Counted from the first letter of the stretch, positions 34,361 to 45,077 are shown. The stretch is 64,000 bases of DNA from Flaveria trinervia (GCA_025506515.1 CM046442.1:107156849-107220848), one strand, 5' to 3'. The notes: a model not told the origin generated them from the sequence alone. Numbers and translations: made by a program.

Positions 34361-34563
34361 AACCAATGCAGCCAAAACCTCTAACTTATTTAAACTCCCA
34401 CTTATTGATGGCAAAAATGTTGGTCTTTTCCTTCTTGATCAGTAGAGAAGATGACCCATGTACGCTCCGGCCTGGGAAGAACCTCAAATATTTGTTTGGC
34501 AGAGTATGAATGGGAACTCTGTTTTGGGGAACTGGACACAGAGTTGTTATCCCATCATGAGAT

Positions 34564-37500
34564 TCACTTCCCCATAATGAGTCTGTACGACTCACGAACA
34601 TAGGCCTCAAGGAGAACAATTTGTTCCTCTTGAGAGAGTTCTTCAGCTCCTCCTTCGAAGAAGAACTCTGGACCATAGTACTCTGATAAGTACTTCATGG
34701 TCCTGCCATTCTTCAGCTCCACCGTAGTTACCTCCCTGTATACAAATTCATCCGGATGGTTGCCTTCAAGGAGTAACTGGAGCTCATTCTTTTGGATGTC
34801 TTCAAGCTTTTTGTATAACACCCCTTCTTAATCATCTTGTTTTCTAGTAAGGCTTGAGGTGTCTTCTTTGCTTGGTGAGCTTTCTTGAATTCATCAATGA
34901 TTTCCCAAGGTGAGACTACAACGGCCAGCATGATGGTAGATTCTATTGTTTTTCGTACTTGGCCGTTGTATCTGTGTGGGATAGTTCTTTTATGGATTCT
35001 AGAACTCACCCTGGGGTCTGGCCATACTCTCACTCTCTCCCTCTGATACTGAAAGGTGTGTCTGAGAGTGTACAGCTTTGAGCATGCCCTTCATGGCTTG
35101 AATAGATGATGACTGAGGAAATTCCTTGTCAACCATCTTCAACAGTTGCTCATCGTGCTGTTTCTGCTGTTCTTCTTCTTCTATCTTACTCTGACCATTT
35201 CCCTTTGAGAGTCGGGTGTGATCATGGATTGACTCTGGGGCTTTGGTAGCTTCAGAACAGCAGAGAGTGGCAGACTATCATCTTCATCCTCTTCTTCTAC
35301 TTCTTTAGCCTCAACACCCTTCTTCTTCTTCTTGGGGCATCATCGGCTGTTGGTTTAGAGGGTGAGGGAATTGGTTTTGTGGGTTGTGGTTTTGGTAGTT
35401 TTGATGTGGGAATGTTGACAGGCTGTTCTAGCATTTTGGATGTGAGTTTGGCTTTTGACTGTTTGGCTAGTTCAGTCCTGCTCCCAGCACCAGCTTCATT
35501 TAAAACTTCAACAATAAACCTTTTGTATATTCTTCAGACGAACAGATCTTGGTGGTTATTGCCAAGATACTGTCCCTGGACCAAGCTTTGATCTCGATCA
35601 ATGATCTTCCAAGATGTTTTGCTATAAATCTGATCATGATCTCCAGCCTTTCTCTTTCTGACACATCATAACTTGACCATCTTGATTGGATTTCTTCAAT
35701 CTCTAGTCTTCTGATCTCAGAATCAAGTTTTTCAGTGTCATGGCCTTGCCTAAACAACTGATCAATGATGTTATCCATTGATCTGCTGTGTTCGGCATCA
35801 GCCTCTTTCACCATCAGCTCCAAGGCTTTCTCTTTTTCATCCTTCTTCTTTTTCTTGTATGTGACATGAAAGTCTTTTGAACTTTCAGTCACTTTCTCCA
35901 TGGTAGCCTCCTCCTTCTCATTTTCCTTCTCTTTCTCAGTCTCCTCAACCAACTCCTCAGTTTCCACTACTGTCTCTTCTGTTTCTTCTCCTTCTCTTTC
36001 CTCTTCTTTTACCTTTCACTGCTGAACTCTCCCCCTTTTTGGGTGCATTGGTTGCAGGGAATTGGTAGCAGCAGAAAGTTGTTTGCTCAGAACATTCTCC
36101 ACCATGGGTGTAAGACAGAAGAAAGTCTCTCATCAACAGTTTTGATCACCAATTCAGTTAGCTGTGGGGTGATGAGAGATAGGGGATTTTGAAGGATAGC
36201 AGCCAGTTGCTCAGGGGGGTTCTGTCCCTGAGGAATGGTGCCAGAAACAGAGGCAGGTGGCTGAGATTTTGTGAGTGGTTGTGTGTTTAGGAGACCTTCA
36301 GAGGAAGGTGCCATCTGTTGGGTTGATGTGGTGGCAGATGGTCTTACTCCTTGAGAGAGTTGGTCAAGTAGGTTTTGCAGTCTACTGACTTCTCCTCTAG
36401 GATCGTGTTCTGGGCAAGAACATCATAGAAGAAGCCCAGGTCATCATCAGCATATGCTGAATCACCTGACCTCCTGCTTGTAGCAGGATATACATGCTCT
36501 GGGTGTAGACCAGATGTAGCATGTGCCCCTTTGTCTTGGAACTGGGGACTTCCAGCCTCAGGACGTTGTCCTTCATCGGCTGTTGCCTCTAGGGAGGTCT
36601 TAGCAATGTTACCAGCCTCACTCTGGTCATGTGCTGAGTCAGAGGAGGTGGCAGCCTCACTAGATATTCTAATCTCCTTCTCTACACCAGGAGATAGAAT
36701 TGGTAAACCCTGTGCTGTGGGTTCTCAAATGCACTGTGTTCCTCCCCCTCAATTGTAGAGGTATTCCCAGTAAGAAGTGGTTTCTGGGGAGGGGGTGAGG
36801 AGTGCAATTGAGTCAGCACTTGAGCAACTATTAAAGTTGGGCTGTGAGGGGCGGTTGTGTGGGGTACAGGGGTAGAAGCAGTGTGCACCTGGGGTGGATG
36901 GTGCTCTTCAATGGCAATCTCCTCAAGTGAGGAAGATCCCAGATAAGTAGGTGCCCCTTGGGTTGCTGCAGGCTCCTGTTGAGAGGAAGCCTGAGCGGCT
37001 GTAGCTGGAGGAGTCATTGTATCCACTAGGGGGTTTGGACTAGTGGATATCCTGCGTTTGTTGTGCAGGAGCATCCTCAGGGGACTCAATTCCCTGAGTA
37101 GCCTTTTTGGGTTTCTTTTTGGTGGGTTTGGTGGGGATTGGATTTGGAGGTGGTGGCTGTGGGTTCCAGCTGCGTGGGTTTTCGCAGCTTGGCAGCCAGT
37201 TTGAGTGTCCGGTCGGAGTTGTGCCGGGAGTATACTTCTGGCAAAACAGCCGTAGCAGGGACTCCCACGCCAACAAGTCCCTCAGCATTAAGCTGGTCTA
37301 TTATAATGGCCATGATGAACGTGGATAGAGTATCCAACGGTTGGCAGTTAATTTTTGAGCCATATCTTTGAGCTCTGAAAATATTAATTCGGAAAAGTTC
37401 AGTGGTTGTTGCTCAAGGATAGAATACAATACCTGCTGCCATTTGGTGGACATTTGATCCCAAGACGATGTCTTAGGGGCCAAACATACATTGACCATGT

Positions 37501-37914
37501 GAAAGATCAGGCGCTCAGCGTCATTAAAAGTTTCTTCATTATGGTGGTGGCACTGAGATCACCTTGATATCCATGCCTGAGCAAATGAGAGATCTATAGT
37601 GCCCTTCGGATATCCAGCAGGAGAGGTAGCATCACTCAGTTGAAGAATTTTACGGATTGTTGCAGGAGTAATCACTACTTCTTGTTGTTGACGACTGACC
37701 GGAGGGATAGTGTGTTGCTCTCCTCAGTAGTAACATTAACGTTCATCCAAAATTGGTTCAAGGATTCGGCATGTAAAACGGGGTTCAGAAGGAATGCCTT
37801 GTTGTATTGGGACTGGACCATAAGATCGATAGCAGTATCGAACTTAGTCCAGATCGGCGATTTTGTGAGGTAGGCAACACAGTTGTGTCGCGGTTTAATT
37901 TGCAAAGACGCCAT
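34564..37914 (-). pseudogene. Extra (post-pol) ORF of element E, function unknown
   Basis: From ATG 37914 to the stop at 34564, about 1,110 codons, colinear with the ORF of D. The N-terminal domain opens Met-Ala-Ser-Leu-Gln-Ile-Lys-Pro-Arg-His-Asn-Cys-Val-Ala-Tyr-Leu (D differs at few positions). A Ser-Trp-Asp-Gln segment lies near 37460, the Pro/Ser/Thr-rich middle at 37290-36680, a helical charged part at 35967-35500, and the C-terminal part at 35033-34564 ends Glu-Ser-Tyr-Arg-Leu-Ile-Met-Gly-Lys. Breaks are mainly small indels. Between D and E the two ends are better conserved than the middle, which suggests the ends are the working domains. No recognised enzyme motif. Confidence 0.72.
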
Positions 37915-37999
37915 GGAAATTTGTTGGAGAGGAACGTTAGGTTTGAAGAAGATGAAGTATGGAGAGCTCAGGTTAAGGGTATATATAGGGTACGGGTGA

Positions 38000-38665
38000 G
38001 GAAATGACTGAAGGATGTGGTGTTAGTCATCAGTAGTTTTAAACGACCGTTGACATGGTATTATCCTTTCAGACGTTGAAACAGCTGAAGTCGCGGTGTT
38101 AGGCATCAGTAGTTTAGAAAACTACTGAAGACCGTGGTTTTGACTTCAGGTGATTGAAACAACTGAGGACATGGTGTTTGTCATCAGTAGTTATGAAACT
38201 ACTGAAGACAGTGGTTTTAGTCATCAGCTGTTGTAAACAACTGAAGACTTGGTATTGGTCATCAGTAGTTATAAAACTACTGAAGACGTGGTTTTGCTTC
38301 AGTTGTTTAAAATGAAACAGCAGTGGTACAAACGACTGAGGAGAAAGTTCTCGTCAGCTGTTTTCGTCAATTCTTAGCTTTTCAGCTGTTTCAAACTATC
38401 CTCAACACATTCATCAGTCTTTATGGCTGATTTCAGTTGTTTCATAGGACATCAGTACTTATGTTTTTACTGATTTCAGTAGTTATGACTACATCAGTAG
38501 TTGTAACTACTTCAGTAGTTTAGAGCAGATGAAGTACTTCAGTACTTGTGAGAACTTTTAGCCTTCAGTAGTTATAAAAAGTACTGAGGTTAAAAGAGCT
38601 CATCAGTACTTATATGTGACATGCACTCATGATCATCAATATGAATTACTGAGATCATCAGTAGT
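38000..38665 (-). repeat. Hairpin array between pol and the extra ORF of E
   Basis: Same kind of array as 22190-22936. Units include 'cagtagttatgaaactactg' near 38186, 'cagctgttgtaaacaactg' near 38224 and 'cagtagttataaaactactg' near 38263. Stem bases change from unit to unit, usually with the partner strand changed to match. The regular part is 38010-38300. Confidence 0.85.
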
Positions 38666-38671
38666 TGTCAC

Positions 38672-41374
38672 CTATTCTAGCTGCAGCATACCAAGCCTTA
38701 ACACCAGGTTTTGGAAAGTTGAACTATCCAAAGGCTTAGTAAAAATGTCTGCAAGCTCATCAGCACTGGGCACAAACTTAGGATCAATCAGACCTTTTTC
38801 AAAACAGTCTCTTATAAAATGGTGTCTGATCTCTATATGTTTGGTCCTAGAGTGCTGGACTGGATTTTTGACAATGCAAAGAGCTGAAGCACTATCCATT
38901 AACAATGGAGTCTTAGTCTCTGTAATGCCATAATCCAAAAGTTGGTTTTGAAGCCAGAGTACCTGAGATGTACAGCTTGCAGCAGCAATGTACTCTGCTT
39001 CCGCAGTGGATGTAGCAACTGAGGTCTGTTTCTTGCTCTGCCAAGAAATCAAGCAGTTGCCTAGGAATTGGCATCCACCAGAAGTTGATTTCCTGGTCAA
39101 CTTACACCCTGCATAGTCACTGTCAGAAAAAGCAACTAATTTACCAGAATGGTTGGTAGAATACCATAAACCTAGAGATGGAGTGCCTTGCAGATATCTA
39201 AAGATCCTCTTGACTGCAATCAGATGAGACTCTTTAGGTGCAGCCTGAAATCTAGCACAAACACATGTAGCAAACATAATATCTGGTCTAGAAGCTGTTA
39301 AATACATCAAGGACCCAATCATACATCTGTAAAGTGTTTCATCAACCACTTTACCTTTCTGATCTGAGTCCAGTTGTGTGGTGCTGCTCATGGGAGTAGA
39401 ACAGGGCTTACAGTTTTGTAAATCAAACTTTTGCAAAAGATCTTTTGTATATTTGGATTGATGAATAAAAATTCCATCAGCCTTTTGTTTGATTTGCAAC
39501 CCCAGAAAGAACTGTAATTCTCCCATGGCACTCATTTCAAACTTCTGTTGCATCAACTTTGTAAAGGCATCACACAACTTTGGATCAGAGGATGCAAAAA
39601 TAATATCATCTACATAAATTTGAACAAGTAGATTATGCTGCCCAGCTTTCTTAATAAATAAAGTCTTGTCTATGGAGCCTCTAGTGAAATTGTTTTCCAG
39701 AAGAAAGTTTGATAATGTCTCATACCAGGCTCTGGGAGCTTGTTTTAACCCATAAAGAGCTTTATCAAGCTTATACACCCAATTAGGATGTTTGTTGTCC
39801 TCAAAGCCTGGAGGTTGACATACATAAACCTCTTCTTTAACTTTTCCATACAAAAATGCACTTTTGACATCCATTTGAAAGACTTTAAGTTTTTGATAAG
39901 CAGCATAAGCTAAAAACAATCGAATTGCTTCCAGTCTGGCTACAGGGGCAAAGGTTTCATCATAATCAATACCTTCTTCTTGTGCAAACCCCTGAACAAC
40001 CAGTCTGGCCTTGTTCTTAACAATAAGCCCATTTTCATCAGTTTTGTTCCTAAACACCCATTTAGTGCCTATTGCACACTTACCTGGAGGTAGAGGAACC
40101 AGTTCCCACACTTGCTGTTTCTTGAACTGAAGAAGCTCAAGCTGCATGGCATCAACCCATCCATTGTCCTTTAAAGCAATGTGATAATTCTTTGGCTCTT
40201 GCTGACTGATGAAGAGAGCATAGAAGCAGAAGTTTGACAATTGACTTCTTGTTGATACTCCAGCAGTGATATCACCAATGATTTGAGACATGGGGTGATT
40301 CTTCAGATCTTGATACACAATGAGATCTGTGCAAGTGTTTGTAGCCGGTTCAGCAGCAACAGATGGTGATGGTGAATCATTTCCTTGAAACCAATCAGTG
40401 GATGGTAATTCAAAGGAAGTTGAATTCGAAGAAATCTCATCAGCATTTGTTGTGGATGGTGCTACTGGCGCTACAGGAACATCAGGTCTAGTTGAATCAG
40501 GCAGCTGATCACTAAACCTGAAGAGGTGAGTACTGCAATCATCATCATCATCAGCAGTACCACCAGGTGGTGAACTGTTGACAGGAGCAACAGCAGGAGT
40601 TTGATAAGGAACATATTGCAGTATGTCCAGATCAAATAACTCCACAGGACTTTGTGGAATCTTGTCCTTTGGAGATTCATTAAACTTAACATGTAGAGTT
40701 TCTTCAACCATCTTTGTTCTGCAGTTGAAGACTCTGTATGCTTTGCAAGTAGATGAATAACCAACAAAGTATCCTGCATCCACCTTAGGATCAAATTTGT
40801 GGAGTTGATCCTTTGTGTTGAGAATAAAACAGGGACACCCAAATGCTTTGAAAAATGAAATCAGTGGAGCCAAATGATGGAGAACTTCATATGGAGTCTT
40901 CATCAACCTCTGATTTACTAAAACTCTATTTTGCACATAACAAGCTGTGTTGACAGCTTCGGCCCAAAAGGTCAATGGCAAACCTGAGTCAGCCAGCATG
41001 GACCTTGCAGCTTCAATGAGGGTCCTGTTCTTTCTCTCCACTACTCCATTTTGTTCCGGAGTCCTTGGAATGCTGAACTGCCTTTTGATTCCCTTTGAGA
41101 GATAGAAGTCATCAAGTGTATGATTTCTGAACTCAGTTCCATTATCACTCCTAATACACTTGACTGGAAGGGAATACTGCTTCTCAATGTACAGCACAAA
41201 GTGGATAATCTTCTGAGCAGCCTCATCCTTTGAATGTAGAAAGAAAGTCCATACAAATCTGGAGTAATCATCCACAATTACCAGACAGTATTTCTTCTTT
41301 GCCATGCTCATTACTCTCACAGGACCAAATAGATCCATATGCAGTAATTGCAAGCAGGCAGTGGACTTGGACAC
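38672..41374 (-). CDS. pol: Integrase-RT-RNase H of element E, uninterrupted 900 codons
   Basis: The frame opens at Met 41374 only because of a break upstream (near 41400-41440); in the parent element it would continue from the integrase zinc domain at 41787-41413. Integrase core: Asp14 in His-Met-Asp-Leu-Phe-Gly-Pro, Asp77 in Ser-Asp-Asn-Gly-Thr-Glu-Phe and Glu113 in Val-Val-Glu-Arg, with the usual 35 residues between the second Asp and Glu. A Ser/Pro/Thr/Asp-rich linker follows (about residues 250-400). RT: Gln-Met-Asp-Val-Lys near 500 and Tyr-Val-Asp-Asp at 587-590 (39616-39605). RNase H: Ser-Asp-Ser-Asp-Tyr-Ala-Gly, Ala-Glu-Ala-Glu-Tyr, Met-Asp-Ser-Ala. It ends at Leu-Gln-Leu-Glu, exactly as in D. 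All catalytic residues are present. Confidence 0.93.
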   Translation of the reverse strand: MSKSTACLQLLHMDLFGPVRVMSMAKKKYCLVIVDDYSRFVWTFFLHSKDEAAQKIIHFVLYIEKQYSLPVKCIRSDNGTEFRNHTLDDFYLSKGIKRQFSIPRTPEQNGVVERKNRTLIEAARSMLADSGLPLTFWAEAVNTACYVQNRVLVNQRLMKTPYEVLHHLAPLISFFKAFGCPCFILNTKDQLHKFDPKVDAGYFVGYSSTCKAYRVFNCRTKMVEETLHVKFNESPKDKIPQSPVELFDLDILQYVPYQTPAVAPVNSSPPGGTADDDDDCSTHLFRFSDQLPDSTRPDVPVAPVAPSTTNADEISSNSTSFELPSTDWFQGNDSPSPSVAAEPATNTCTDLIVYQDLKNHPMSQIIGDITAGVSTRSQLSNFCFYALFISQQEPKNYHIALKDNGWVDAMQLELLQFKKQQVWELVPLPPGKCAIGTKWVFRNKTDENGLIVKNKARLVVQGFAQEEGIDYDETFAPVARLEAIRLFLAYAAYQKLKVFQMDVKSAFLYGKVKEEVYVCQPPGFEDNKHPNWVYKLDKALYGLKQAPRAWYETLSNFLLENNFTRGSIDKTLFIKKAGQHNLLVQIYVDDIIFASSDPKLCDAFTKLMQQKFEMSAMGELQFFLGLQIKQKADGIFIHQSKYTKDLLQKFDLQNCKPCSTPMSSTTQLDSDQKGKVVDETLYRCMIGSLMYLTASRPDIMFATCVCARFQAAPKESHLIAVKRIFRYLQGTPSLGLWYSTNHSGKLVAFSDSDYAGCKLTRKSTSGGCQFLGNCLISWQSKKQTSVATSTAEAEYIAAASCTSQVLWLQNQLLDYGITETKTPLLMDSASALCIVKNPVQHSRTKHIEIRHHFIRDCFEKGLIDPKFVPSADELADIFTKPLDSSTFQNLVLRLGMLQLE

Positions 41375-41412
41375 TTCAATAGGAGGAAATGAGACCTTGT
41401 GCTGTTTTCCTT

Positions 41413-42086
41413 TTAAACAAGCAGTGCAAGTTTCATCACAGTGGAACTCCTTATTGGTAAGCCTCTGACTAAACTATTGTGGCTAAGCTGATTCATGTTT
41501 TTGAGATTAACATGACCAAGCCTCCTGTGCCATAGTTTAGATTCTTGAAAAGAGGCTTTGGAAAATAGGCAAGGATTACCTTTGAGATCTATCTTCTTAG
41601 AGAGATCTAAGGCATACACTCTTCCTGTCCTGTTGGCTTTCAGGAGAGTGTGATCATCCAACACCTTGTCAATCAAGGGCAAAACTTTGGATGACAGAAT
41701 CCTACAGTTTTGACTTGTGAAAAGGGCAACATGGCCTTTATCACACATTTGACTGACACTCAAGAGGTTGTACTTGAGATTTTCCACATGATTAACATCA
41801 TCAAATTGATTTCTCCATTGGAGACAAAGCCCTTACCGATGATGTAACCCCTAGCATCATTGCCAAAAGAGACAAATCCCTTCTTTCCTTGAGAGTAGTC
41901 ATGAAGAAGAGAGATGTTCCCAGTCATGTGCATGGATCCCCCACTGTCTACATACCAGATGCTATTTTGGCATGTTGAAGAACCCTGCAATAATAAACAA
42001 TCAGTTAGTTTTAGAGACCCAAACCTTTTTGGTTTTGGGCCTGGTCTCATCAATAGATGGTAAACTAGCATGTTTATTTGTAACAA
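41413..42086 (-). pseudogene. pol: Protease and integrase zinc domain of element E
   Basis: Protease: Tyr-Val-Asp-Ser-Gly-Gly-Ser-Met-His-Met-Thr-Gly near 41950-41915, the copia aspartic protease active site. The frame lies +1 to gag and overlaps its end by 86 bases (42086-42001), as it does in D. A break near 41790 shifts to the frame 41787-41413, which has the pre-integrase domain with His-Arg-Arg-Leu-Gly-His. Just after it, near 41440, another break precedes the Cys-(x)2-Cys of the zinc domain. So the enzyme domains are all present but need two frame changes. Confidence 0.85.
41985..42024 (-). promoter_or_regulatory. Intron-like signature spanning the gag stop codon, element E
   Basis: On the minus strand AAG|GTTTGGG opens and TTATTATTGCAG|GG closes a 40-base stretch that holds CTAAC (a consensus branch site) and the gag stop TGA. 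Taking it out would fuse gag to protease in frame. D has the same layout at 26276-26237. Forty bases is shorter than usual plant introns, so a more distant donor or translational recoding is also possible. Confidence 0.4.
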
Positions 42087-43635
42087 CAGCCTGAGAGGAA
42101 GAAGATGGTGCAGAAGAGGAGTCCTTTGGCTTAGACCTCCTTTTCTGTGGTTTCAACATAGGAGAATCTAGTTGGTTAACTCTACCCAACAGATGTTGTA
42201 CCATCATCACCAGCTGTGTCTGATTTTGTGATAAAGCTTTCAGCTCATCAGACACATTGCTAGTGGAGTTAGATAAGGTCCTATGTTGCACCTTCTTCTT
42301 TTGAGCACCCTCAGCTGTCACCTGTTTAACTCCTTCCTTTTTGGATTGCTTTAAGGACTTAAGGGTTACAGGATTTGATGTTGCTGATACAAATGTGGTC
42401 TCAAACTCAGTTTTCATTTTTACCATTTTCTCATTAATTTCTTCCTTTTGTTTGAGTTTGGAACCTCTTTTGTACCAACAATCATCTGTAAGATGATTGA
42501 ACAAACCACATACTTCACATGGTTTCTTCTTCATCTTAGGTTGATCATTAACTAAAGATGATGAAGCAACTGAAGACTTGTTCTTCAATGCTTTGGAAGC
42601 ATTGGTTGCTTTCTTGACAGCATCTTTAGTAGTCTTCAAACTCTTTCTACTGCCAGTTTTCTTCTCTTCAGTACTGACAGCAGTTGAAGTTTGAACTTCA
42701 GGAGTTGAATCCTGCTCTCCAGTCCTTTCAGGACCTTCAGGATTGACTCCTGAGTTGATCAACTTATTGATCATGTGAATGTCAGCATTTGGACCATCAA
42801 CATCAGCTGATAGGTTCAAAGAGGACTTGATACTGACTGCTACTTCTGATTGTGCTGTATCAGAAGGTAGATCACATGACTTGATGGATTGGTTATCACT
42901 CTCACCATCAGATTCTACCTCTGCTCTTGGGGTAAAATCTGTAGGTGGAGCAGTGTGATTGTAACCAATTCCAAACTTCACATTTGAAGCAGATTGCTTA
43001 CTAAGAAGCATTTCAAAACCTTTGCATGATTGTACCCATCTATCACACTCGACCTGGGTAACTGCAAGGGTTTCTTTGAGATCTTTGTACTTCTCTAGAA
43101 GTACATCTTCTCTAGCCTTATCATCAATTATTTTGCAATTCAGTTTATAAATCTCATCATTTTTATCTTTGAGCACAAACTCAAACTCAGCTTTGTTTTT
43201 GGAAATTACTTGTTCTAGCTCAATGTTCTTATTAATTAAAGCTACATTTGCTTCTCTAATGGAAGCAAATGCTGCTATGCATTGTTCAGAACATAATTTG
43301 GCTTTTGCCTCAGAGGATACCTGTGATACCTGAGGTGTAGAGGCATTGGAAGATGAAGTATCAGCAGACTCCAAAGCCATAAGAGCTAGATTCCCAAAGG
43401 GACTGTCACCACCATGTTGACCAGCACCTGAGAACAGTTGATCATGACCAGACAAGTCATCTGGTAAACTGCTCCAGTCAACAACTCCTGGGGTGAAGAA
43501 GCTGTGTTGTTGAGATGAAGGTTGTTGATGAGATAGGGAAGGCTGAGGTTCTGGTAATGCATGAGGTTGTGGTGTCATAGGAACTTGAACTTGACTTGAC
43601 TGTGGCATGTAATAACAAGGGTACTGATAAGGCAT
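42001..43635 (-). CDS. gag: Gag of element E, C-terminal part (544 codons)
   Basis: An open frame continuing gag after a break near 43690. It begins Pro/Gln/Tyr-rich, then a coiled-coil-like part (about residues 100-200, Glu/Lys/Leu-rich), and a complete second zinc knuckle Cys-Glu-Val-Cys ... His ... Cys-Trp at about residue 375-390. The end is Lys/Pro-rich, stopping Val-Trp-Val-Ser-Lys-Thr-Asn at 42001. The Met at 43635 is internal to gag, not a genuine start. The stop is at the same place as in D and, by sequence, as in G (Trp-Val-Pro-Asn-Leu-Asn), which argues that gag normally ends here. Confidence 0.85.
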   Translation of the reverse strand: MPYQYPCYYMPQSSQVQVPMTPQPHALPEPQPSLSHQQPSSQQHSFFTPGVVDWSSLPDDLSGHDQLFSGAGQHGGDSPFGNLALMALESADTSSSNASTPQVSQVSSEAKAKLCSEQCIAAFASIREANVALINKNIELEQVISKNKAEFEFVLKDKNDEIYKLNCKIIDDKAREDVLLEKYKDLKETLAVTQVECDRWVQSCKGFEMLLSKQSASNVKFGIGYNHTAPPTDFTPRAEVESDGESDNQSIKSCDLPSDTAQSEVAVSIKSSLNLSADVDGPNADIHMINKLINSGVNPEGPERTGEQDSTPEVQTSTAVSTEEKKTGSRKSLKTTKDAVKKATNASKALKNKSSVASSSLVNDQPKMKKKPCEVCGLFNHLTDDCWYKRGSKLKQKEEINEKMVKMKTEFETTFVSATSNPVTLKSLKQSKKEGVKQVTAEGAQKKKVQHRTLSNSTSNVSDELKALSQNQTQLVMMVQHLLGRVNQLDSPMLKPQKRRSKPKDSSSAPSSSSQAVVTNKHASLPSIDETRPKTKKVWVSKTN

Positions 43636-43684
43636 TTGACCCTGAGAAACAAAATATGCCGGAGATTGTTGTTGAGGATGATGA

Positions 43685-44842
43685 CTAGATGTGACAGGAT
43701 GTTGCCCTCTTTTGTTGACTGTTGCCAGGAAAAGTCACAAAGGGTGCAGTAGAGTTTGATCCAGTTGATCTACACTCTCTTGCAAAGTGTCCAAGCCGTT
43801 GGCATTTGTGACACCTCAACTTGCTCTTGTCAAAACCAACTTTGGTTTTGCCAGAGAGTCCTGGGAATTTTCTTCCAGTTCTTTTGTAGAACTTCTGAGA
43901 TCTGATATTTATCAAGGCCATTTGGCTCAAAATATCCATCTCTTCTAAGTCATCATCTGCAATCCCCTTGAGATCATCCATGATGAAACATAAATTGTCA
44001 TTATTACCTCCAGTAAACTGACCATCAACACTTACAAATGCAGAATTAGAAGTGCTCGAAGAGAAATTAATATGCTCATCATACTGGCATTCAGATGCAG
44101 CATATTCTGACTCATGACCCACCAAGGCAGTGTTGCCTTGAATAAAGTCTTCAGTGAGCTTTCCAGATGAAGACAGCTTTCTCTTCTGTTCTATCTCTCT
44201 CTCAAAAGTGAGCAATTTCCCATGGAGTTGGGTGAGAGATAGTTTGTCCAAACTTGCACTGGAGCGTAGGACAATAGTATATGTGTCCCATCTCTCAGGC
44301 AGTGATCTGAGAAATCTGTTATTCATCTGAATATTGGTGTATTCAAGTTTGACCATTTTTAGTTCAGAGATCAAACAAGAAAACCGCTCATATTGTTGAG
44401 TCAGTGTCTCACCCTTTCTATGAGAAAATGTCTCATATTGTTGGGCAAGAATTTCTCTATTATTTGCCAAGACCTCATCAGTTCCTCCAAATTGTTCTTT
44501 CAAAGCAATCCAGAGGTCATGGGCAGTTTCATGATGCATTAGCCCAGAATAGATTTCATTGGGCAAAGCCATGGCCAGAATTCCATGGGCTTTTGCATCA
44601 ATCTCAAGCAACTTTTTATCCTCATCTGAGTATTGCTCCCTTCTTCGGAACCATTTGATTGGTTTCCGGTTATTCACCATAGGCTTGTGTGGACCATGTA
44701 CCACTGATGTCCAACACCCTGCGCTGTTAACAGACAGGTGATGGAGCATACGTCTTTGCCATATGTTATACTCATTCCTAACCAGCATAGGAGGCTTGGT
44801 TGAGGAACCAGTATTGTGAGGATCATTGGAGGGAGTGGTCAT
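43685..44842 (-). CDS. gag: Gag of element E, N-terminal part (385 codons)
   Basis: Start ATG 44842 (Met-Thr-Thr-Pro-Ser-Asn-Asp), about 220 bases inside the primer site; D starts at the same codon (29098). Contains the copia capsid region (Leu-Trp-Ile-Ala-Leu-Lys-Glu-Gln-Phe-Gly near residue 110; Leu-Pro-Glu-Arg-Trp near 190) and the first zinc knuckle Cys-His-Lys-Cys ... His ... Cys near residue 350, complete. The frame ends through a small indel in an A-rich run near 43700, after which gag continues at 43635. Packaging and particle formation are the family role. Confidence 0.9.
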   Translation of the reverse strand: MTTPSNDPHNTGSSTKPPMLVRNEYNIWQRRMLHHLSVNSAGCWTSVVHGPHKPMVNNRKPIKWFRRREQYSDEDKKLLEIDAKAHGILAMALPNEIYSGLMHHETAHDLWIALKEQFGGTDEVLANNREILAQQYETFSHRKGETLTQQYERFSCLISELKMVKLEYTNIQMNNRFLRSLPERWDTYTIVLRSSASLDKLSLTQLHGKLLTFEREIEQKRKLSSSGKLTEDFIQGNTALVGHESEYAASECQYDEHINFSSSTSNSAFVSVDGQFTGGNNDNLCFIMDDLKGIADDDLEEMDILSQMALINIRSQKFYKRTGRKFPGLSGKTKVGFDKSKLRCHKCQRLGHFARECRSTGSNSTAPFVTFPGNSQQKRATSCHI

Positions 44843-45063
44843 TTTCAGTTCAAAAACAGTTTAGTTCAAGTTTTAAAAAGTTTTAGACAAACCACAACAA
44901 ACTCAATGAGAACCAAGAATAAGATCTCAGGATGAATGAGCAGAAATACAGAAAATTCAATCTCTATAACCGTTTCTTGCAAAAACAAAAGCTAATTCAA
45001 TCAAACTTGGATCTTGAATAGCAGTTTCAATGATCAATTATTAGATCGATCAATGATTAACCT
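44843..45063 (-). other. 5' leader of element E
   Basis: About 220 noncoding bases between primer site and gag, A-rich on the plus strand. Parallel to 29099-29290 in D. No motif recognised. Confidence 0.6.
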
Positions 45064-45075
45064 GCTCTGATACCA
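45064..45075 (-). promoter_or_regulatory. Primer-binding site of element E
   Basis: TGGTATCAGAGC on the minus strand, two bases inside the LTR. Confidence 0.93.
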
Positions 45076-45077
45076 TT

